This document shows, one piece after another, positions 1-9,334 of a stretch of 64,000 bases of DNA. A program made the position numbers and the translations under genes. This DNA comes from Paenibacillus sp. (GTDB lineage Bacteria > Bacillota > Bacilli > Paenibacillales > Paenibacillaceae): the NCBI GenBank assembly GCA_023512345.1, contig JAILZT010000005.1, positions 62,001-126,000 on the forward strand, in the 5' to 3' direction. Below the pieces are notes generated by a model, which saw nothing but the letters and a program-made list of their open reading frames with translations, was not told the DNA's origin and made no database searches. Numbering within the stretch: position 1 is the first letter of the stretch; each line of letters starts with the position of its first letter.

Positions 1-98
1 TCGCGTTTGGTTAATGTAAACATAACAATATCGGCCGGAACACCATCCGGTGTGCGGTACTTTTTGACGTTATAGGATTGTTGCTCGTTGTCGCTCAC
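1..98 (-). CDS. NUDIX hydrolase-like protein, N-terminus only (partial)
   Basis: The first 32 codons of a gene that runs off the left edge. A GTG start at 98 follows AAAGGATG on the minus strand. The peptide reads MSDNEQQSYNVKKYRTPDGV and continues PADIVMFTLTKR. This resembles the N-terminus of NUDIX hydrolases that follow miaB/ricA in Paenibacillus-type genomes. The NUDIX box itself is outside the window, so the family call rests on recall of the N-terminus only. Confidence 0.5.
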   Translation of the reverse strand, partial: MSDNEQQSYNVKKYRTPDGVPADIVMFTLTKR

Positions 99-213
99 TC
101 TTAATCATCCTTTGCCGCAGCTAAAATTTGCTTTTCGTACCTTTAAATGTACCAAACCTGAACTTCTAAAATCAACAACCTTGTTCGACATGCTTAACTT
201 GCTTATATTTAAA

Positions 214-239
214 TAAGGGGCGGATATTTATCCGCCCCT
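214..239 (-). terminator. Terminator after ricA
   Basis: A perfect 11-bp stem (AGGGGCGGATA / TATCCGCCCCT) with a 2-nt turn lies just downstream of ricA. On the minus strand it is followed by TATTTAAAT. The U-tract is weak but the stem is very stable, and it separates miaB-ricA from the NUDIX gene. Confidence 0.75.
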
Positions 240-249
240 GACTTTCTGG

Positions 250-702
250 TTAATCACCGCATGTGGATGGAGGTGCCTCTGTACCCGCTTCTACATTAAT
301 CTTCTCCGAAACAGTATCTCTAATTACAGAAATGACGAGCTGCAGCAAGTAATTGATATCTGACTGACTCTGCTGGAACTCGTTCACAACAGGGATTCCG
401 TCAATCTCATCTTGAAGCTCTTCGATTTCACGTTCGATTTTAGCCACCATATCTTTATTATTGAAGCTCTCGAAGGCTACAATCTCTTTCTGTTTCTTTT
501 TGATCGTTGCAATCAATCCCTGCACACGTTCATGCGCAAGAATTTTTTGTTCAGCCTGCTGAAAATGTTGAACCTCTTCGCTTGTGGAGATTAATGAAGC
601 AAGCTCTTTGGCTTTTCCCATAATATCATCGCGAACGATTAAATCACGGCTGTTGTAGGTCGGCATTCCATATTTGTTCATACGTCCTTCTTCCATCGCC
701 AC
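250..702 (-). CDS. ricA: RicA (YmcA), Y-complex regulator of mRNA maturation
   Basis: A 150-residue YlbF/YmcA-family protein. In Bacillus subtilis, RicA, RicF and RicT form the iron-sulfur 'Y-complex' that assists RNase Y cleavage and influences competence, biofilm formation and sporulation. The sequence is almost entirely helical and charged, with the family motif around FQQSQSDINYLLQLV (about residues 109-123). A single Cys lies three residues from the C-terminus (STCGD), where B. subtilis RicA also has a C-terminal Cys implicated in the cluster. The GTG start at 702 has GGGGAG six bases upstream; ATG at 696 is too far from it. The gene lies 25 bp behind miaB on the same strand, the usual pairing, so the two are probably co-transcribed. 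Confidence 0.88.
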   Translation of the reverse strand: MAMEEGRMNKYGMPTYNSRDLIVRDDIMGKAKELASLISTSEEVQHFQQAEQKILAHERVQGLIATIKKKQKEIVAFESFNNKDMVAKIEREIEELQDEIDGIPVVNEFQQSQSDINYLLQLVISVIRDTVSEKINVEAGTEAPPSTCGD

Positions 703-727
703 TTGAATCTCCCCATTCTTATATGAT

Positions 728-2314
728 TTAGACGACTACTGCAGCTTCCACCACGTGATCACCTTTGATGTACCATGTTTTTGTATCTGTAATTCTCACC
801 TGAACAAAGGTACCGATGAGTTCCTTCGAGCCTTCGAAATGGACCAGTTTGTTGCTGCGGGAACGACCGGATAACATTTCTGTATTATTCTTGCTCTCGC
901 CTTCAACCAGCACTTCTACAACTTCACCCAGCATCCGGTCATTGCTGATCCGGCTATTTTCTTTTATCAGATCATTCAATCGCTGTAATCGGGCACTCTT
1001 GACCTCCATCGGCACGTTATCCTCCATGCTTGCGGCAGGCGTACCTTCACGAGGAGAATAGATGAACGTATAAGCCATATCAAATCCTACCTCACGAACC
1101 AAAGACAGCGTGTCCTCGAATTGCTCTTCGGTTTCACCAGGGAAGCCAACAATTATATCTGTAGTAAGTACTGGATTCTTCACTGCCGCCTTAATTTTGT
1201 CTACTAACTCCAAATACCGTTCACGAGTATACTTGCGGCTCATCTTCTTGAGTACTTCCGTGCTCCCGGATTGTACTGGCAAATGTATATGTTCAGTCAA
1301 GTTGCCGCCTTTACCTAATACCTCTATCAAACGGTCATCAAAATCACGCGGATGAGAGGTCATGAAGCGGATACGTGGTATATCAATCAACCTCATATCA
1401 TCCATCAAATCCCCAAAGGTATAGTTGAGATCCGTAAAGTCCTTACCATAGGCGTTCACATTTTGCCCCAGGAGTGTTACTTCCTTGAAACCTTGACGAG
1501 CTAGATCACGCACTTCTGCAATAACATCCTCAGGTCGACGACTTCTTTCCTTGCCTCTAGTGAAGGGTACTATACAATACGTACAGAACTTATCGCAGCC
1601 ATACATAATATTAACCCAGGCGCGCATTCCCTCCCGCTTCTTCGGCAGGTTCTCAATAATGTCGCCTTCCTTGGACCATACTTCAATGACCAGTTCCTTG
1701 CTGAACATAGCTTCCTTAATCAAGTGAGGCAGACGGTGAATGTTGTGCGTTCCAAAAATCATATCGACAAACCCGTGCTTCGACATGATCCGGTTCACAA
1801 CGCCTTCTTCCTGGGACATACAACCGCAGACTCCCAACAGAAGTCCAGGCTTCTCGATCTTCAAATGCTTCAGGTGGCCCAACTCACCAAAAACTTTATC
1901 TTCAGCATTTTCCCGAATAGCACAAGTATTCAGCAAAATAATATCTGCTTGATTACGATCCTCGATGCTGCGGTATCCCATTTGTTCGAGCATGCCCTTC
2001 ATCGTTTCCGTATCATGCTCGTTCATTTGACATCCATAGGTAGTGATGTGGTAGAACTTATCTACCCCAAAGTTCATCATATCTTCTGGAATCACAAAAT
2101 CATAATGAACTTCTATGTCTTCCTTGCCACGCCGTTTGCCATCTTTATAATCCGGCTGGCTATTAATTTGAACATTTCTACCTTTAATACGGTAAGTCGT
2201 TTTGCCCTCTTCTTCGGAAATCACTTTGGCATCCGAAAAATCGAAATACTCGGCATAATTTTTCGGACCCTTGCCGGATTTTAAGTCCGGTGAGTTCTTG
2301 TTCCATCTAGTCAT
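728..2314 (-). CDS. miaB: MiaB, tRNA-2-methylthio-N6-dimethylallyladenosine synthase
   Basis: A radical-SAM methylthiotransferase that converts i6A37 to ms2i6A37 in tRNA. Three domains are visible. The N-terminal UPF0004 domain has its three cluster cysteines in [20 protein letters not shown] and GVCGC. The radical SAM core has CxxxCxxC in [11 protein letters not shown]-terminal TRAM domain starts near [10 protein letters not shown]. About 70 extra N-terminal residues precede the first domain, as in Bacillus MiaB. A GTG nine bases further upstream (2323) touches the ribosome site, so the ATG at 2314, with AAAGGA ten bases upstream, is the better start (528 residues). It heads the miaB-ricA unit. 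Confidence 0.95.
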   Translation of the reverse strand: MTRWNKNSPDLKSGKGPKNYAEYFDFSDAKVISEEEGKTTYRIKGRNVQINSQPDYKDGKRRGKEDIEVHYDFVIPEDMMNFGVDKFYHITTYGCQMNEHDTETMKGMLEQMGYRSIEDRNQADIILLNTCAIRENAEDKVFGELGHLKHLKIEKPGLLLGVCGCMSQEEGVVNRIMSKHGFVDMIFGTHNIHRLPHLIKEAMFSKELVIEVWSKEGDIIENLPKKREGMRAWVNIMYGCDKFCTYCIVPFTRGKERSRRPEDVIAEVRDLARQGFKEVTLLGQNVNAYGKDFTDLNYTFGDLMDDMRLIDIPRIRFMTSHPRDFDDRLIEVLGKGGNLTEHIHLPVQSGSTEVLKKMSRKYTRERYLELVDKIKAAVKNPVLTTDIIVGFPGETEEQFEDTLSLVREVGFDMAYTFIYSPREGTPAASMEDNVPMEVKSARLQRLNDLIKENSRISNDRMLGEVVEVLVEGESKNNTEMLSGRSRSNKLVHFEGSKELIGTFVQVRITDTKTWYIKGDHVVEAAVVV

Positions 2315-2431
2315 GCTGTACACATCCTTTATAATGAAGCATTAATATAGCTTTGTTTGATAAATTAAATAATTTATTGCTCAAGTAAAAATTATAGCAT
2401 AAGCCTTTGTTTCAATCCATGAATTACAAAT

Positions 2432-2464
2432 TTAAAAGACACCCAGAAACAAACCCTGAGTGCC
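2432..2464 (-). terminator. Terminator after Old Yellow Enzyme gene
   Basis: On the minus strand GGCACTCAG and CTGGGTGTC pair, with two G-U pairs, around a 9-nt loop and are followed by TTTTAAATTT. It sits 32 bp after the stop of the oxidoreductase gene. Confidence 0.65.
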
Positions 2465-2495
2465 CATAGATATAATTATATGTTCAATCACACGT

Positions 2496-3590
2496 TTAGC
2501 TAAGTGTCTTAGTGGCAGCAGGGGTAAATGGTATGATCTCATCGGTCTTGCCACTCTTTACTTTATTTGGCCAAGCTGGGTCAATAATGAGCGCTCTTCC
2601 TACAGCTACTAGATCAAATTCCTCACGCTCCAGCTTCTCTATCAAACGATCTATATTATCCTCATCGTTCTTCTCCGCTTCTCCACCGACAAAATCACTA
2701 TTCAGGCCTACTGAACCCACTGTGATGCTTGGCTTTCCAGTAATTTTCTTAGTCCAGCCCGCCAGGTTCAGCTCAGATCCATCGAATTCAGGCAGCCAAA
2801 AGCGGCGGGTCGAGCAATGGAAGATATCAACCCCGGCATCGCTGAGCGGAGCCAAGAACTGGGCTAGCTCTTCCGGATTCTTCGCTAACTTGCCGTTATA
2901 ATCCCCCGATTTCCACTGGGAGAACCGAAGTACAATCGGGAAGTCGGGTCCGACTGCACGACGGCACGCCTTAATAATCTCCACAGCAAAGGTAGTCCGA
3001 GCTACTAGGTCTCCACCATAACGATCCGTGCGTTTATTTGTCTTCTCCCAGAAAAACTGATCAATAAGGTAACCATGAGCGCCATGCAGTTCTATACCAT
3101 CAAAACCAATACGTTTTGCGTCTGCTGCGGCTTGAGCAAATGCAGCAACTATTCCTTCGATTTCGCTTTGTGTCATTGGCTCTGTAACTGGCTCACCCGC
3201 AAGATTCAGACCGGAGGGTCCAATGGGGAGAGCATCGGCATTAGGGAGATCGCCTTTTGAACGGGCCATCCCTACATGCCACAACTGCGGCATTATTTTA
3301 CCTCCTGCAGCATGAACCTCATTTACAACCTGCGCCCAACCCTTAAGGGACTCTTCACCATGGAAATTAGGAATATTAGGATGGCTTACCGCTGATGGAT
3401 GGTTAATGGCCGTACCTTCTGTAATGATCAGCCCTACTCCACCCTCTGCACGGCGTCGATAATAGGCAGCCACATCACTTCCGGGGATTCCATTAGGTGA
3501 AAATGCACGTGTCATTGGAGCCATAACGACGCGATTGGTTAACTTAAGGCTTCCTGCTTCAAAAGGTGTAAATAAGGAATTTGTAGTCAT
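2496..3590 (-). CDS. NADH:flavin oxidoreductase, Old Yellow Enzyme family
   Basis: A 364-residue FMN-dependent TIM-barrel ene-reductase of the NemA/YqjM superfamily. Such enzymes reduce activated alkenes, quinones or nitro-compounds with NAD(P)H in the cytoplasm. Visible hallmarks are the N-terminal LTNRVVMAPMTR, the YYRRRAEGGVGLIITEGT stretch, QLWHVGM, the active-site HGAHGYLIDQFFW, and the late phosphate-binding region FDLVAVGRALI. Length matches the classical OYE group. Its ATG start follows AACGGAGGTTACAT. It diverges from a marR gene across 171 bp containing two copies of a short palindrome, so MarR control is likely. The natural substrate cannot be read from the sequence. Confidence 0.9.
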   Translation of the reverse strand: MTTNSLFTPFEAGSLKLTNRVVMAPMTRAFSPNGIPGSDVAAYYRRRAEGGVGLIITEGTAINHPSAVSHPNIPNFHGEESLKGWAQVVNEVHAAGGKIMPQLWHVGMARSKGDLPNADALPIGPSGLNLAGEPVTEPMTQSEIEGIVAAFAQAAADAKRIGFDGIELHGAHGYLIDQFFWEKTNKRTDRYGGDLVARTTFAVEIIKACRRAVGPDFPIVLRFSQWKSGDYNGKLAKNPEELAQFLAPLSDAGVDIFHCSTRRFWLPEFDGSELNLAGWTKKITGKPSITVGSVGLNSDFVGGEAEKNDEDNIDRLIEKLEREEFDLVAVGRALIIDPAWPNKVKSGKTDEIIPFTPAATKTLS

Positions 3591-3615
3591 ATGTAACCTC
3601 CGTTTAATTATTTAA

Positions 3616-3628
3616 TTACTTTTAGTAA
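3616..3628. promoter_or_regulatory. Candidate MarR operator, copy 1
   Basis: TTACT-TTT-AGTAA is an inverted repeat just upstream of the oxidoreductase gene. A nearly identical element lies at 3710-3721 before the marR gene. Two matching palindromes in one divergent promoter region suggest binding sites for the adjacent MarR protein. Confidence 0.5.
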
Positions 3629-3709
3629 GCTTATTATGACGCTTATAAAATGAATTTGCAAATGTGGTTTTGAATATTTGGAAATAGAGTAAATAAATGC
3701 GTTGCGAAA

Positions 3710-3721
3710 TTACTTTAGTAA
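3710..3721. promoter_or_regulatory. Candidate MarR operator, copy 2
   Basis: TTACT-TT-AGTAA matches copy 1 at 3616-3628 except for a one-base shorter centre. It sits 40 bp upstream of the marR start, where binding would block marR transcription (autoregulation). Confidence 0.5.
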
Positions 3722-3761
3722 GTATATATTTTAGTTATTAAAGTATTATCGGAGGAACCCT

Positions 3762-4205
3762 ATGAACCGTTATGAACAATTAATTATTAGTATCAAGCAG
3801 CTTTACGAGCTTTCGTCTGAAGTATCCAAACCAACTGAACCAGATGATATCCCGGATAATTATGTATTCTTGCTATTTATGATCTACCGAAAAGGGACAG
3901 TAAAAACAACAGACCTCTCCGATTATTTTTCCATTACACCCGGAGCTGCAACTTCAATAGCTGATAAACTGGAACGGCTGGAATTGATTGATCGGAACCG
4001 GGATGCGCAGGATCGAAGAATTATTCAAATTCAGTTGACCGAGAAAGGTCAGAAGTATGTTGAACAAAGAAAGAAGGAGCATATAGCGTTGTTTCAGGAT
4101 ATTTTGCAGGATTATAGCGAAGAAGAATTAGAGGCTTCCATTCAAATATTGAACAAACTATCTGGATCGATATCTTCGTATCAGCAAAAAGGGAGGTTGT
4201 TGTAA
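3762..4205 (+). CDS. MarR-family transcriptional regulator
   Basis: A 147-residue winged-helix regulator. The recognition region reads TTDLSDYFSITPGAATSIADKL (about residues 46-67), followed by the wing with RDAQDRRIIQIQLTEKG, the D-x-R-D/R pattern typical of MarR proteins. ATG at 3762 follows CGGAGGAACCCT. The stop codon overlaps the start of the NmrA-like gene (TAATG), so the two are translationally coupled. It diverges from the Old Yellow Enzyme gene. The likely role is derepression of both transcription units by an electrophile, phenolic or quinone ligand; the ligand is not inferable. Confidence 0.9.
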   Translation: MNRYEQLIISIKQLYELSSEVSKPTEPDDIPDNYVFLLFMIYRKGTVKTTDLSDYFSITPGAATSIADKLERLELIDRNRDAQDRRIIQIQLTEKGQKYVEQRKKEHIALFQDILQDYSEEELEASIQILNKLSGSISSYQQKGRLL

Positions 4206-5068
4206 TGAGTATATTAGTAACGGGATTTACAGGTAATACAGGCCAAGAGGTGGCCAAGAAGCTTTTAGAAAAAGGTGCGTCCATTGTTTGTGCGGTACGA
4301 AACCCCGAAAAGGCAAGAAATCAATATGGGGCTCACTATAACTATGTCGAATTGGATTATTCCCGCCACGAAACCTTTGATACAGCCTTGGAGGGGATCG
4401 AGCGAATCTTCTTGATGTTTCCGCCGGAAACTCAGTTTTCTGACTTCCATGCCTTTATCAACAAAGCTAAGGAAAAAAATATCCGCCACATCGCGTATCT
4501 CTCGGTTAAGGACGTACAATATATGCCTTTCATCCCTCATTATAAAAATGAAAAACAAATCTCCATGAGCGGCATTCCTTACACTTTTCTGAGGGCAGGA
4601 TATTTTATGCAAAATCTAAACTTATTTTTGTTGGATGAAATCCTTCTAAACGATCGGATCTATGTACCTGCTGGCAGAGGGAAAACTAGCTTTACGGATG
4701 TGAGAGATATCGCTGAAATTGCCGCACGCTCTCTTACTGAAGAAGAAACTCATTTTGGAAAAAAGTATCCTATCACCGGGAACCATGCCATTGATTTCTA
4801 CGAAGTTGCCCGTCTGATGTCTTCTGTATTAGATCGTCCCATCCGCTATAGTAATCCCACTACCAAAGAGTTCAAAGCTTACATGCTGACTAAAGGACTG
4901 GATTCCAAATACATAAATGTAGTCACCGCGCTTCATATGGTCACCAAGATAGGGTTGGCAAAAGGAATCACCGATATTTATCATAAAATCACAACGGACC
5001 AGCCGACGGATATCCTAACTTACATTAAAGACTATAAAGAAACCTTTATAAAATCGAATAAAAATTAG
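4205..5068 (+). CDS. NmrA-like atypical SDR NAD(P)H-binding oxidoreductase
   Basis: A 287-residue protein starting MSILVTGFTGNTGQEVAKKL, the TGxTGxxG Rossmann loop of atypical short-chain dehydrogenases (NmrA/QorB/azoreductase-like). The region LMFPPE (about residues 79-84), LSVKDVQ, and YTFLRAGYFMQNL is typical of this group. The classical YxxxK catalytic pair is not evident, so it may be a quinone or azo-compound reductase, or a redox sensor. It is the second gene of the marR operon and overlaps it by one base. The gene ends 13 bp before the convergent rhaM stop. Confidence 0.85.
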   Translation: MSILVTGFTGNTGQEVAKKLLEKGASIVCAVRNPEKARNQYGAHYNYVELDYSRHETFDTALEGIERIFLMFPPETQFSDFHAFINKAKEKNIRHIAYLSVKDVQYMPFIPHYKNEKQISMSGIPYTFLRAGYFMQNLNLFLLDEILLNDRIYVPAGRGKTSFTDVRDIAEIAARSLTEEETHFGKKYPITGNHAIDFYEVARLMSSVLDRPIRYSNPTTKEFKAYMLTKGLDSKYINVVTALHMVTKIGLAKGITDIYHKITTDQPTDILTYIKDYKETFIKSNKN

Positions 5069-5081
5069 GGCTGGGCACGGC

Positions 5082-5399
5082 TTATTTATGGAGATAAAAC
5101 ACTTCTTTTAACTCAAAGGATAAAGGACTGTTATCGGCATTAGTCTCCATAATGTCTTTCATATAACTCCACCACTTCCGGCAAATTTCCGTATCTGCTG
5201 TCTTGGCCCAGAGCGCTTCATCTGAAATCTCCAAATAAGCAAATAAAGTATGGGTAGCCTCATCCAGAAAAATAGAGTAGGTATGCATTCCATGTTCTAT
5301 CAGCATCTCTTCCATTTCCGGCCAAAGCTCATCGTGGCGTTTGCGGTATTCCTCATGGCAGCCCTCAAATACTTTCATCGTTACGGCTTTACGGATCAT
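5082..5399 (-). CDS. rhaM: L-rhamnose mutarotase
   Basis: A 105-residue protein of the RhaM (YiiL/DUF718) family, which interconverts alpha and beta anomers of L-rhamnose so that the isomerase gets its preferred form. Family features include the early MKVFEGCHEEYRKRHDELWPE, the central HTYSIFLDE, and KTADTEICRKWWSYMKDIM near the C-terminus. An earlier in-frame ATG at 5405 lies on top of the AGGAG, so the ATG at 5399, seven bases from it, is chosen. A terminator separates it from rhaD (5555-5594), so it may depend on read-through or on its own promoter. Confidence 0.9.
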   Translation of the reverse strand: MIRKAVTMKVFEGCHEEYRKRHDELWPEMEEMLIEHGMHTYSIFLDEATHTLFAYLEISDEALWAKTADTEICRKWWSYMKDIMETNADNSPLSFELKEVFYLHK

Positions 5400-5554
5400 T
5401 GTCATTCTCCTTTTATATGGGATACAAAAAATAGAACTTGAGATCGTGCATAGAAGGGAAGCCTTAACTACGGTGAATATTTGGACTTTCGGCCGCTGTT
5501 GTATCCAGATTTCCCTTCGTTACTCTCCCTCTAATATTTACCAGTTAACCACAT

Positions 5555-5594
5555 TTAAAAACCGGGCACTGCAGTACAATCTGCCAATGCCCGG
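5555..5594 (-). terminator. Terminator after rhaD
   Basis: On the minus strand CCGGGCATTGGCAG pairs with CTGCAGTGCCCGG around a 6-nt loop, with one bulge, then TTTTTAAA. It ends the fucO-rhaB-rhaA-rhaD unit and leaves rhaM downstream of it. Confidence 0.8.
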
Positions 5595-5632
5595 CATGTA
5601 CCGAGATCTATAGGAAAGTAAGAAAAGTGCTA

Positions 5633-6478
5633 TTAAACTTCGAGAATTCCTGCCTTAGGCGTTACATTAAACGCTTTTGCCAAATCACTCAGCTGTTGGT
5701 CTGTGATTCTTTGTTTGATTTCCTTGCCGGCTACCAAGTTATAGACAATTGCAGCTTTTTCCACGGTTTCAATCAGACCAAAGGTGGAATCCATTGTGGA
5801 CCCTGTGCCAAAAATACCATGATGCGGCCAAATTACGATACGGTGGTCCTTCATTTTATTAGCCGTTTCACGACCAATTTCGCTGCTGCCTGGAACGATC
5901 CATGGTATTACACTCACTCCATCAGGGAAAACAACAATACATTCGGTACACATTTCCCACAAGGTTTTGGTGAATTTAAGTTCATCCAGATCATGCGTAA
6001 AGGTCATCGCAATCACATTCGTAGCATGGGTGTGAAGTACGATACGGTGAGTAGGATCCACCTTCAGACGTTCGATATGACTCATAAAATGTGAAGCAAG
6101 CTCACTTGTAGGCACGGCTCCGTTCCGTAGACCCCACAGGACTTCTACACTATCGCCATTACTGCTTACACGTAATACACCTAGATTAGCTTCCGGGTCT
6201 TTAATAACATTGCGGAAATACTTTCCTGAGCCTGTAACAATGAAGTATTTACCCGCCAATTCTGTAACCGGAAAGTTCAGATTAATCGTGCGAAGCGGCT
6301 TCAAAACATTGATATACTTAGCCACCTCATCTTCATCTAACAGATAGCTGATATTACCGCCATTCAACTCATCCCAGCCCTGCATCCACATATGGTGGGT
6401 AATTTCCGACATTTCTTTAATAAAAGGGGCTTCTACACTGGCAATATAACCAGCAGATTCAATCATATTGGTAGTCAT
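5633..6478 (-). CDS. rhaD: L-rhamnulose-1-phosphate aldolase
   Basis: A 281-residue class II zinc aldolase that splits L-rhamnulose-1-phosphate into dihydroxyacetone phosphate and L-lactaldehyde. Visible are the phosphate/substrate loop ELNGGNISY near residue 40, the zinc-ligand motif HTHATN, and a third His in the [10 protein letters not shown] region, as in RhaD. Length fits the family (about 275). GAAAGGAGAGATACATCA precedes the ATG at 6478. It is the last gene of the rha operon, 50 bp behind rhaA and followed by a strong terminator. The lactaldehyde formed would be reduced by the alcohol dehydrogenase that starts the operon. Confidence 0.94.
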   Translation of the reverse strand: MTTNMIESAGYIASVEAPFIKEMSEITHHMWMQGWDELNGGNISYLLDEDEVAKYINVLKPLRTINLNFPVTELAGKYFIVTGSGKYFRNVIKDPEANLGVLRVSSNGDSVEVLWGLRNGAVPTSELASHFMSHIERLKVDPTHRIVLHTHATNVIAMTFTHDLDELKFTKTLWEMCTECIVVFPDGVSVIPWIVPGSSEIGRETANKMKDHRIVIWPHHGIFGTGSTMDSTFGLIETVEKAAIVYNLVAGKEIKQRITDQQLSDLAKAFNVTPKAGILEV

Positions 6479-6528
6479 TGATGTATCTCTCCTTTATATA
6501 TGTTACTTCATGATGGTTATACGGTTGT

Positions 6529-7785
6529 TTATCTTTTCAAAAGCACTTCTTGTTCATAGCTCTTCACATCAGACAGCCATTGCTCCCGCACAGGTGTTCC
6601 TTGCGATGCGCAGTAGTAATCCCATATCGCACCGAACGGGTACGACTTAAATTCTTCCACAAGTGCTAAGCGTGAAGTATAATCGCCTTCTTGTTCAATT
6701 TTCTTCAATTCCTCGATAGGCTCCAGCATTGCACGTAGTAGTGCTTTGATGGTATTGCGTGTTCCAATAACCCATGCGGCAATATGGTTGATACTTCCGT
6801 CAAAGAAGTCTAGACCAATATTCGTCCGAGGCAGCAGGTCTCCACGCACCAGTTCACGAGCAATTTCCAACAGCTCATCATCCATGGTTACGACATGGTC
6901 ACTATCCCAACGTACCGGTCTGCTCACATGCAGCAGCAGCTGCTCGCTGAACATCAGAATGGAGGATAACTTATTCGAGATAACTTCTGTTGGGTGGAAG
7001 TGTCCGGCGTCCAGACAAATTGCTTTGCCCCGCGTTAATCCATAGCCCATATAGAACTCGTGTGATCCTACGACATAACTTTCGGAACCTATTCCAAACA
7101 GCTTGCTCTCGACCGCGTCAATGTTGTATTGGGGATCTATTTCCTCACTAAATATCTCATCTAATGATTCCTTCAAACGAACTCTAGGCGATAAGCGGTC
7201 TACCGGCGTGTCCTTATAACCATCTGGAACCCAGAAGTTGGTTACGCAAGCTTGACCCAACTCCCGACCAAAGTGCTCGGCAATTTTGCGGGAAGCCTTG
7301 CAGTGAGTAATCCAGAAGCGGCGGATCTCCTCGTCGGAATGGCTTAGCGTGAACCCGTCAGCAGCTTTTGGATGAGAGAAGCAAGTAGGATTGAAGTCTA
7401 GGCCCAAGCCTTGATCTTTAGCCCAATCTACCCAACCCTGAAAATGCTTAGGCTCCAATTCGTCTAAATCCACTTTTTCGTCGGTGTCTGCATAGATCGC
7501 ATGTAGGTTCACTTTATGTTTACCTGGTATCAGCGACAAAGCTTTTTCTAAATCCTGACGCAGCTCATTCGGAGTTCCTGCCCGACCCGGGTAACTGCCC
7601 GTTACAGCAATGCCTCCACTAAGCGCTTTATCCTTAAACAAGAATCCGCGAACATCGTCTCCCTGCCAGCAATGCAGTGAAATCTTGATTTTTGCCAGTT
7701 GTTCTAATACTTCATCGACGTTAATCCCATGGGCTTCATATAGTTTTTTGGCTTCGTTATAACTGTTGATTGTGCTTTGATCCAT
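6529..7785 (-). CDS. rhaA: L-rhamnose isomerase
   Basis: A 418-residue metal-dependent TIM-barrel isomerase converting L-rhamnose to L-rhamnulose. Recognisable blocks are [15 protein letters not shown] near the N-terminus, [14 protein letters not shown], the metal-site region [19 protein letters not shown], and RWDSDHVV. Length equals that of E. coli and Bacillus RhaA (about 419). It lies between rhaB (18 bp upstream) and rhaD on the minus strand. No truncation or odd residue was seen. Confidence 0.96.
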   Translation of the reverse strand: MDQSTINSYNEAKKLYEAHGINVDEVLEQLAKIKISLHCWQGDDVRGFLFKDKALSGGIAVTGSYPGRAGTPNELRQDLEKALSLIPGKHKVNLHAIYADTDEKVDLDELEPKHFQGWVDWAKDQGLGLDFNPTCFSHPKAADGFTLSHSDEEIRRFWITHCKASRKIAEHFGRELGQACVTNFWVPDGYKDTPVDRLSPRVRLKESLDEIFSEEIDPQYNIDAVESKLFGIGSESYVVGSHEFYMGYGLTRGKAICLDAGHFHPTEVISNKLSSILMFSEQLLLHVSRPVRWDSDHVVTMDDELLEIARELVRGDLLPRTNIGLDFFDGSINHIAAWVIGTRNTIKALLRAMLEPIEELKKIEQEGDYTSRLALVEEFKSYPFGAIWDYYCASQGTPVREQWLSDVKSYEQEVLLKR

Positions 7786-7803
7786 GATTTTGCCTCCCTG
7801 TGC

Positions 7804-9276
7804 TTATAAAGTTTCTCCTGTTGTCACTTGATGCAGAGCATCCCACCGTCTTAAAAGAGCCTGTAAGTTAGATATAGGTTGTGGTGTATAAGTCTGAATC
7901 TCAAAGGATCTACCGATAATTGCTCTTGCTTCATTAATGTCTGTAATACTTCCTGTGCTGATCATCTGTACAACTAAATTGCCAAGTGCGGTGGACTCGG
8001 TAGGACCGGCTGATACCTCTCTGCCGATTACATTTGCCGTCAGCTGACACAGCAGCTGATTATTGGCACCCCCGCCAACGATTTGTAAAACTTCTATAGA
8101 AGACTCTGTCAATTCTTCAAGCTCTTCTAAGTAAGTACGATATGAAAACGCAAGACTGTCAAAGATACAGCGTGCCAATTGTCCTGGCGTTTCCGGAATC
8201 GGCTGTCCGCTCTCTGCACAGGCTGTACGAATTTCTTCGATCATATGGTCTGGATTGAGAAATCTGGAGTCGTTGCAGGGAATCAGGCTGCGAAAGGGTT
8301 CAGCCTCTGCAGCCAGTTCTGCAAGTTCAGCAAAGCTATAACGTTCACCATCTAGTCGGCGAACTTCCTGAATCAGCCATAGCCCCATAATGTTTTTCAA
8401 AAACCGGTAGGTTCCGTAAGCCCCCCACTCATTCGTGTAGTTCGCTTCCATGGACTTGGTATTATTCAATGGCCGAGTTAACTCTACCCCGAGTAATGAC
8501 CAAGTCCCGCTGCTGATGTAAGCTGAGGAACGCCCACTTTGAATAGGTACGCCTAGCACAGCAGAAGCTGTGTCATGGGTTGCCGCACAGATCATCCGGC
8601 ACTCCGGCAGATCATATTGCTGAATAAGGGACTCCTTAATAGAACCTAATTCTGTTCCCGGCTCCGTCAGCTCAGCAAACTGCTCTCTGCGAAGTTGGAG
8701 GACTGATAGTAAATCTTGATCATATTCACGGGTATCCAAATTCAAGAGTTGAGTGGTTGAGGCATTGGTGGATTCATTGATCTTGGTTCCTGTCAGTCTG
8801 TAGTATAGATAATCCGGTACTAGCAGAATCTGATCCGCCTTAGCTAAATCCTCATGACTATGAGCGTATAACTGATACAAAGTATTGAAGGTTAGCTGCT
8901 GAATACCCGTCTTTTGATAAACCGCTGCGGGAGAAATATGCTTTGCAACCTCTTCCATAACATGGTCCGTTCGCTGGTCTCGGTAGGCATAAACCTCATT
9001 AACACGATTTCCTTCCGCGTCTATCAGTACATAGTCTACCGCCCAAGTGTCAATGCCAAGGGTGCACTGCTTGATTCCTTGTGCTTTGGCTTTCTGAAGA
9101 CCGATGATGATTTGCTCCAATAAACCCTCTATATCCCAAAAACATGATCCGTCCCGTTCAGTAAAACCATTGCTAAACCTGTGGATTTCCTCCAGCCGGA
9201 TGGTACCATCCAAGAGAGTTCCGAGCACGAGCCGTCCGCTGGAGGCACCGATATCGACGGCAATATGATTGTTCAT
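7804..9276 (-). CDS. rhaB: Rhamnulokinase
   Basis: A 490-residue FGGY-family kinase that phosphorylates L-rhamnulose at O-1 with ATP. The N-terminal phosphate loop AVDIGASSGRLVLG, the catalytic-base region GIDTWAVDYVLID (about residues 73-85), ATHDTASAV, and the C-terminal ATP-site QIVGGGANNQLLCQL are all present. Length matches RhaB (about 485-490). GAGGAGATGAACC precedes the ATG. It is the second gene of the operon, 58 bp behind the alcohol dehydrogenase. Confidence 0.95.
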   Translation of the reverse strand: MNNHIAVDIGASSGRLVLGTLLDGTIRLEEIHRFSNGFTERDGSCFWDIEGLLEQIIIGLQKAKAQGIKQCTLGIDTWAVDYVLIDAEGNRVNEVYAYRDQRTDHVMEEVAKHISPAAVYQKTGIQQLTFNTLYQLYAHSHEDLAKADQILLVPDYLYYRLTGTKINESTNASTTQLLNLDTREYDQDLLSVLQLRREQFAELTEPGTELGSIKESLIQQYDLPECRMICAATHDTASAVLGVPIQSGRSSAYISSGTWSLLGVELTRPLNNTKSMEANYTNEWGAYGTYRFLKNIMGLWLIQEVRRLDGERYSFAELAELAAEAEPFRSLIPCNDSRFLNPDHMIEEIRTACAESGQPIPETPGQLARCIFDSLAFSYRTYLEELEELTESSIEVLQIVGGGANNQLLCQLTANVIGREVSAGPTESTALGNLVVQMISTGSITDINEARAIIGRSFEIQTYTPQPISNLQALLRRWDALHQVTTGETL

Positions 9277-9334
9277 GGTTCATCTCCTCAAGAAAGTGGC
9301 TAACCATCCGTAAATTGAATTCATGTTACACCAC

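Noticed and set aside
1724-2284. 186-codon plus-strand frame
   Set aside because: Lies entirely antisense to miaB, no ribosome site and no family resemblance; a shadow of the real gene.
5627-6094. 155-codon plus-strand frame
   Set aside because: Antisense to rhaD and overlapping its termination region; no supporting signal.
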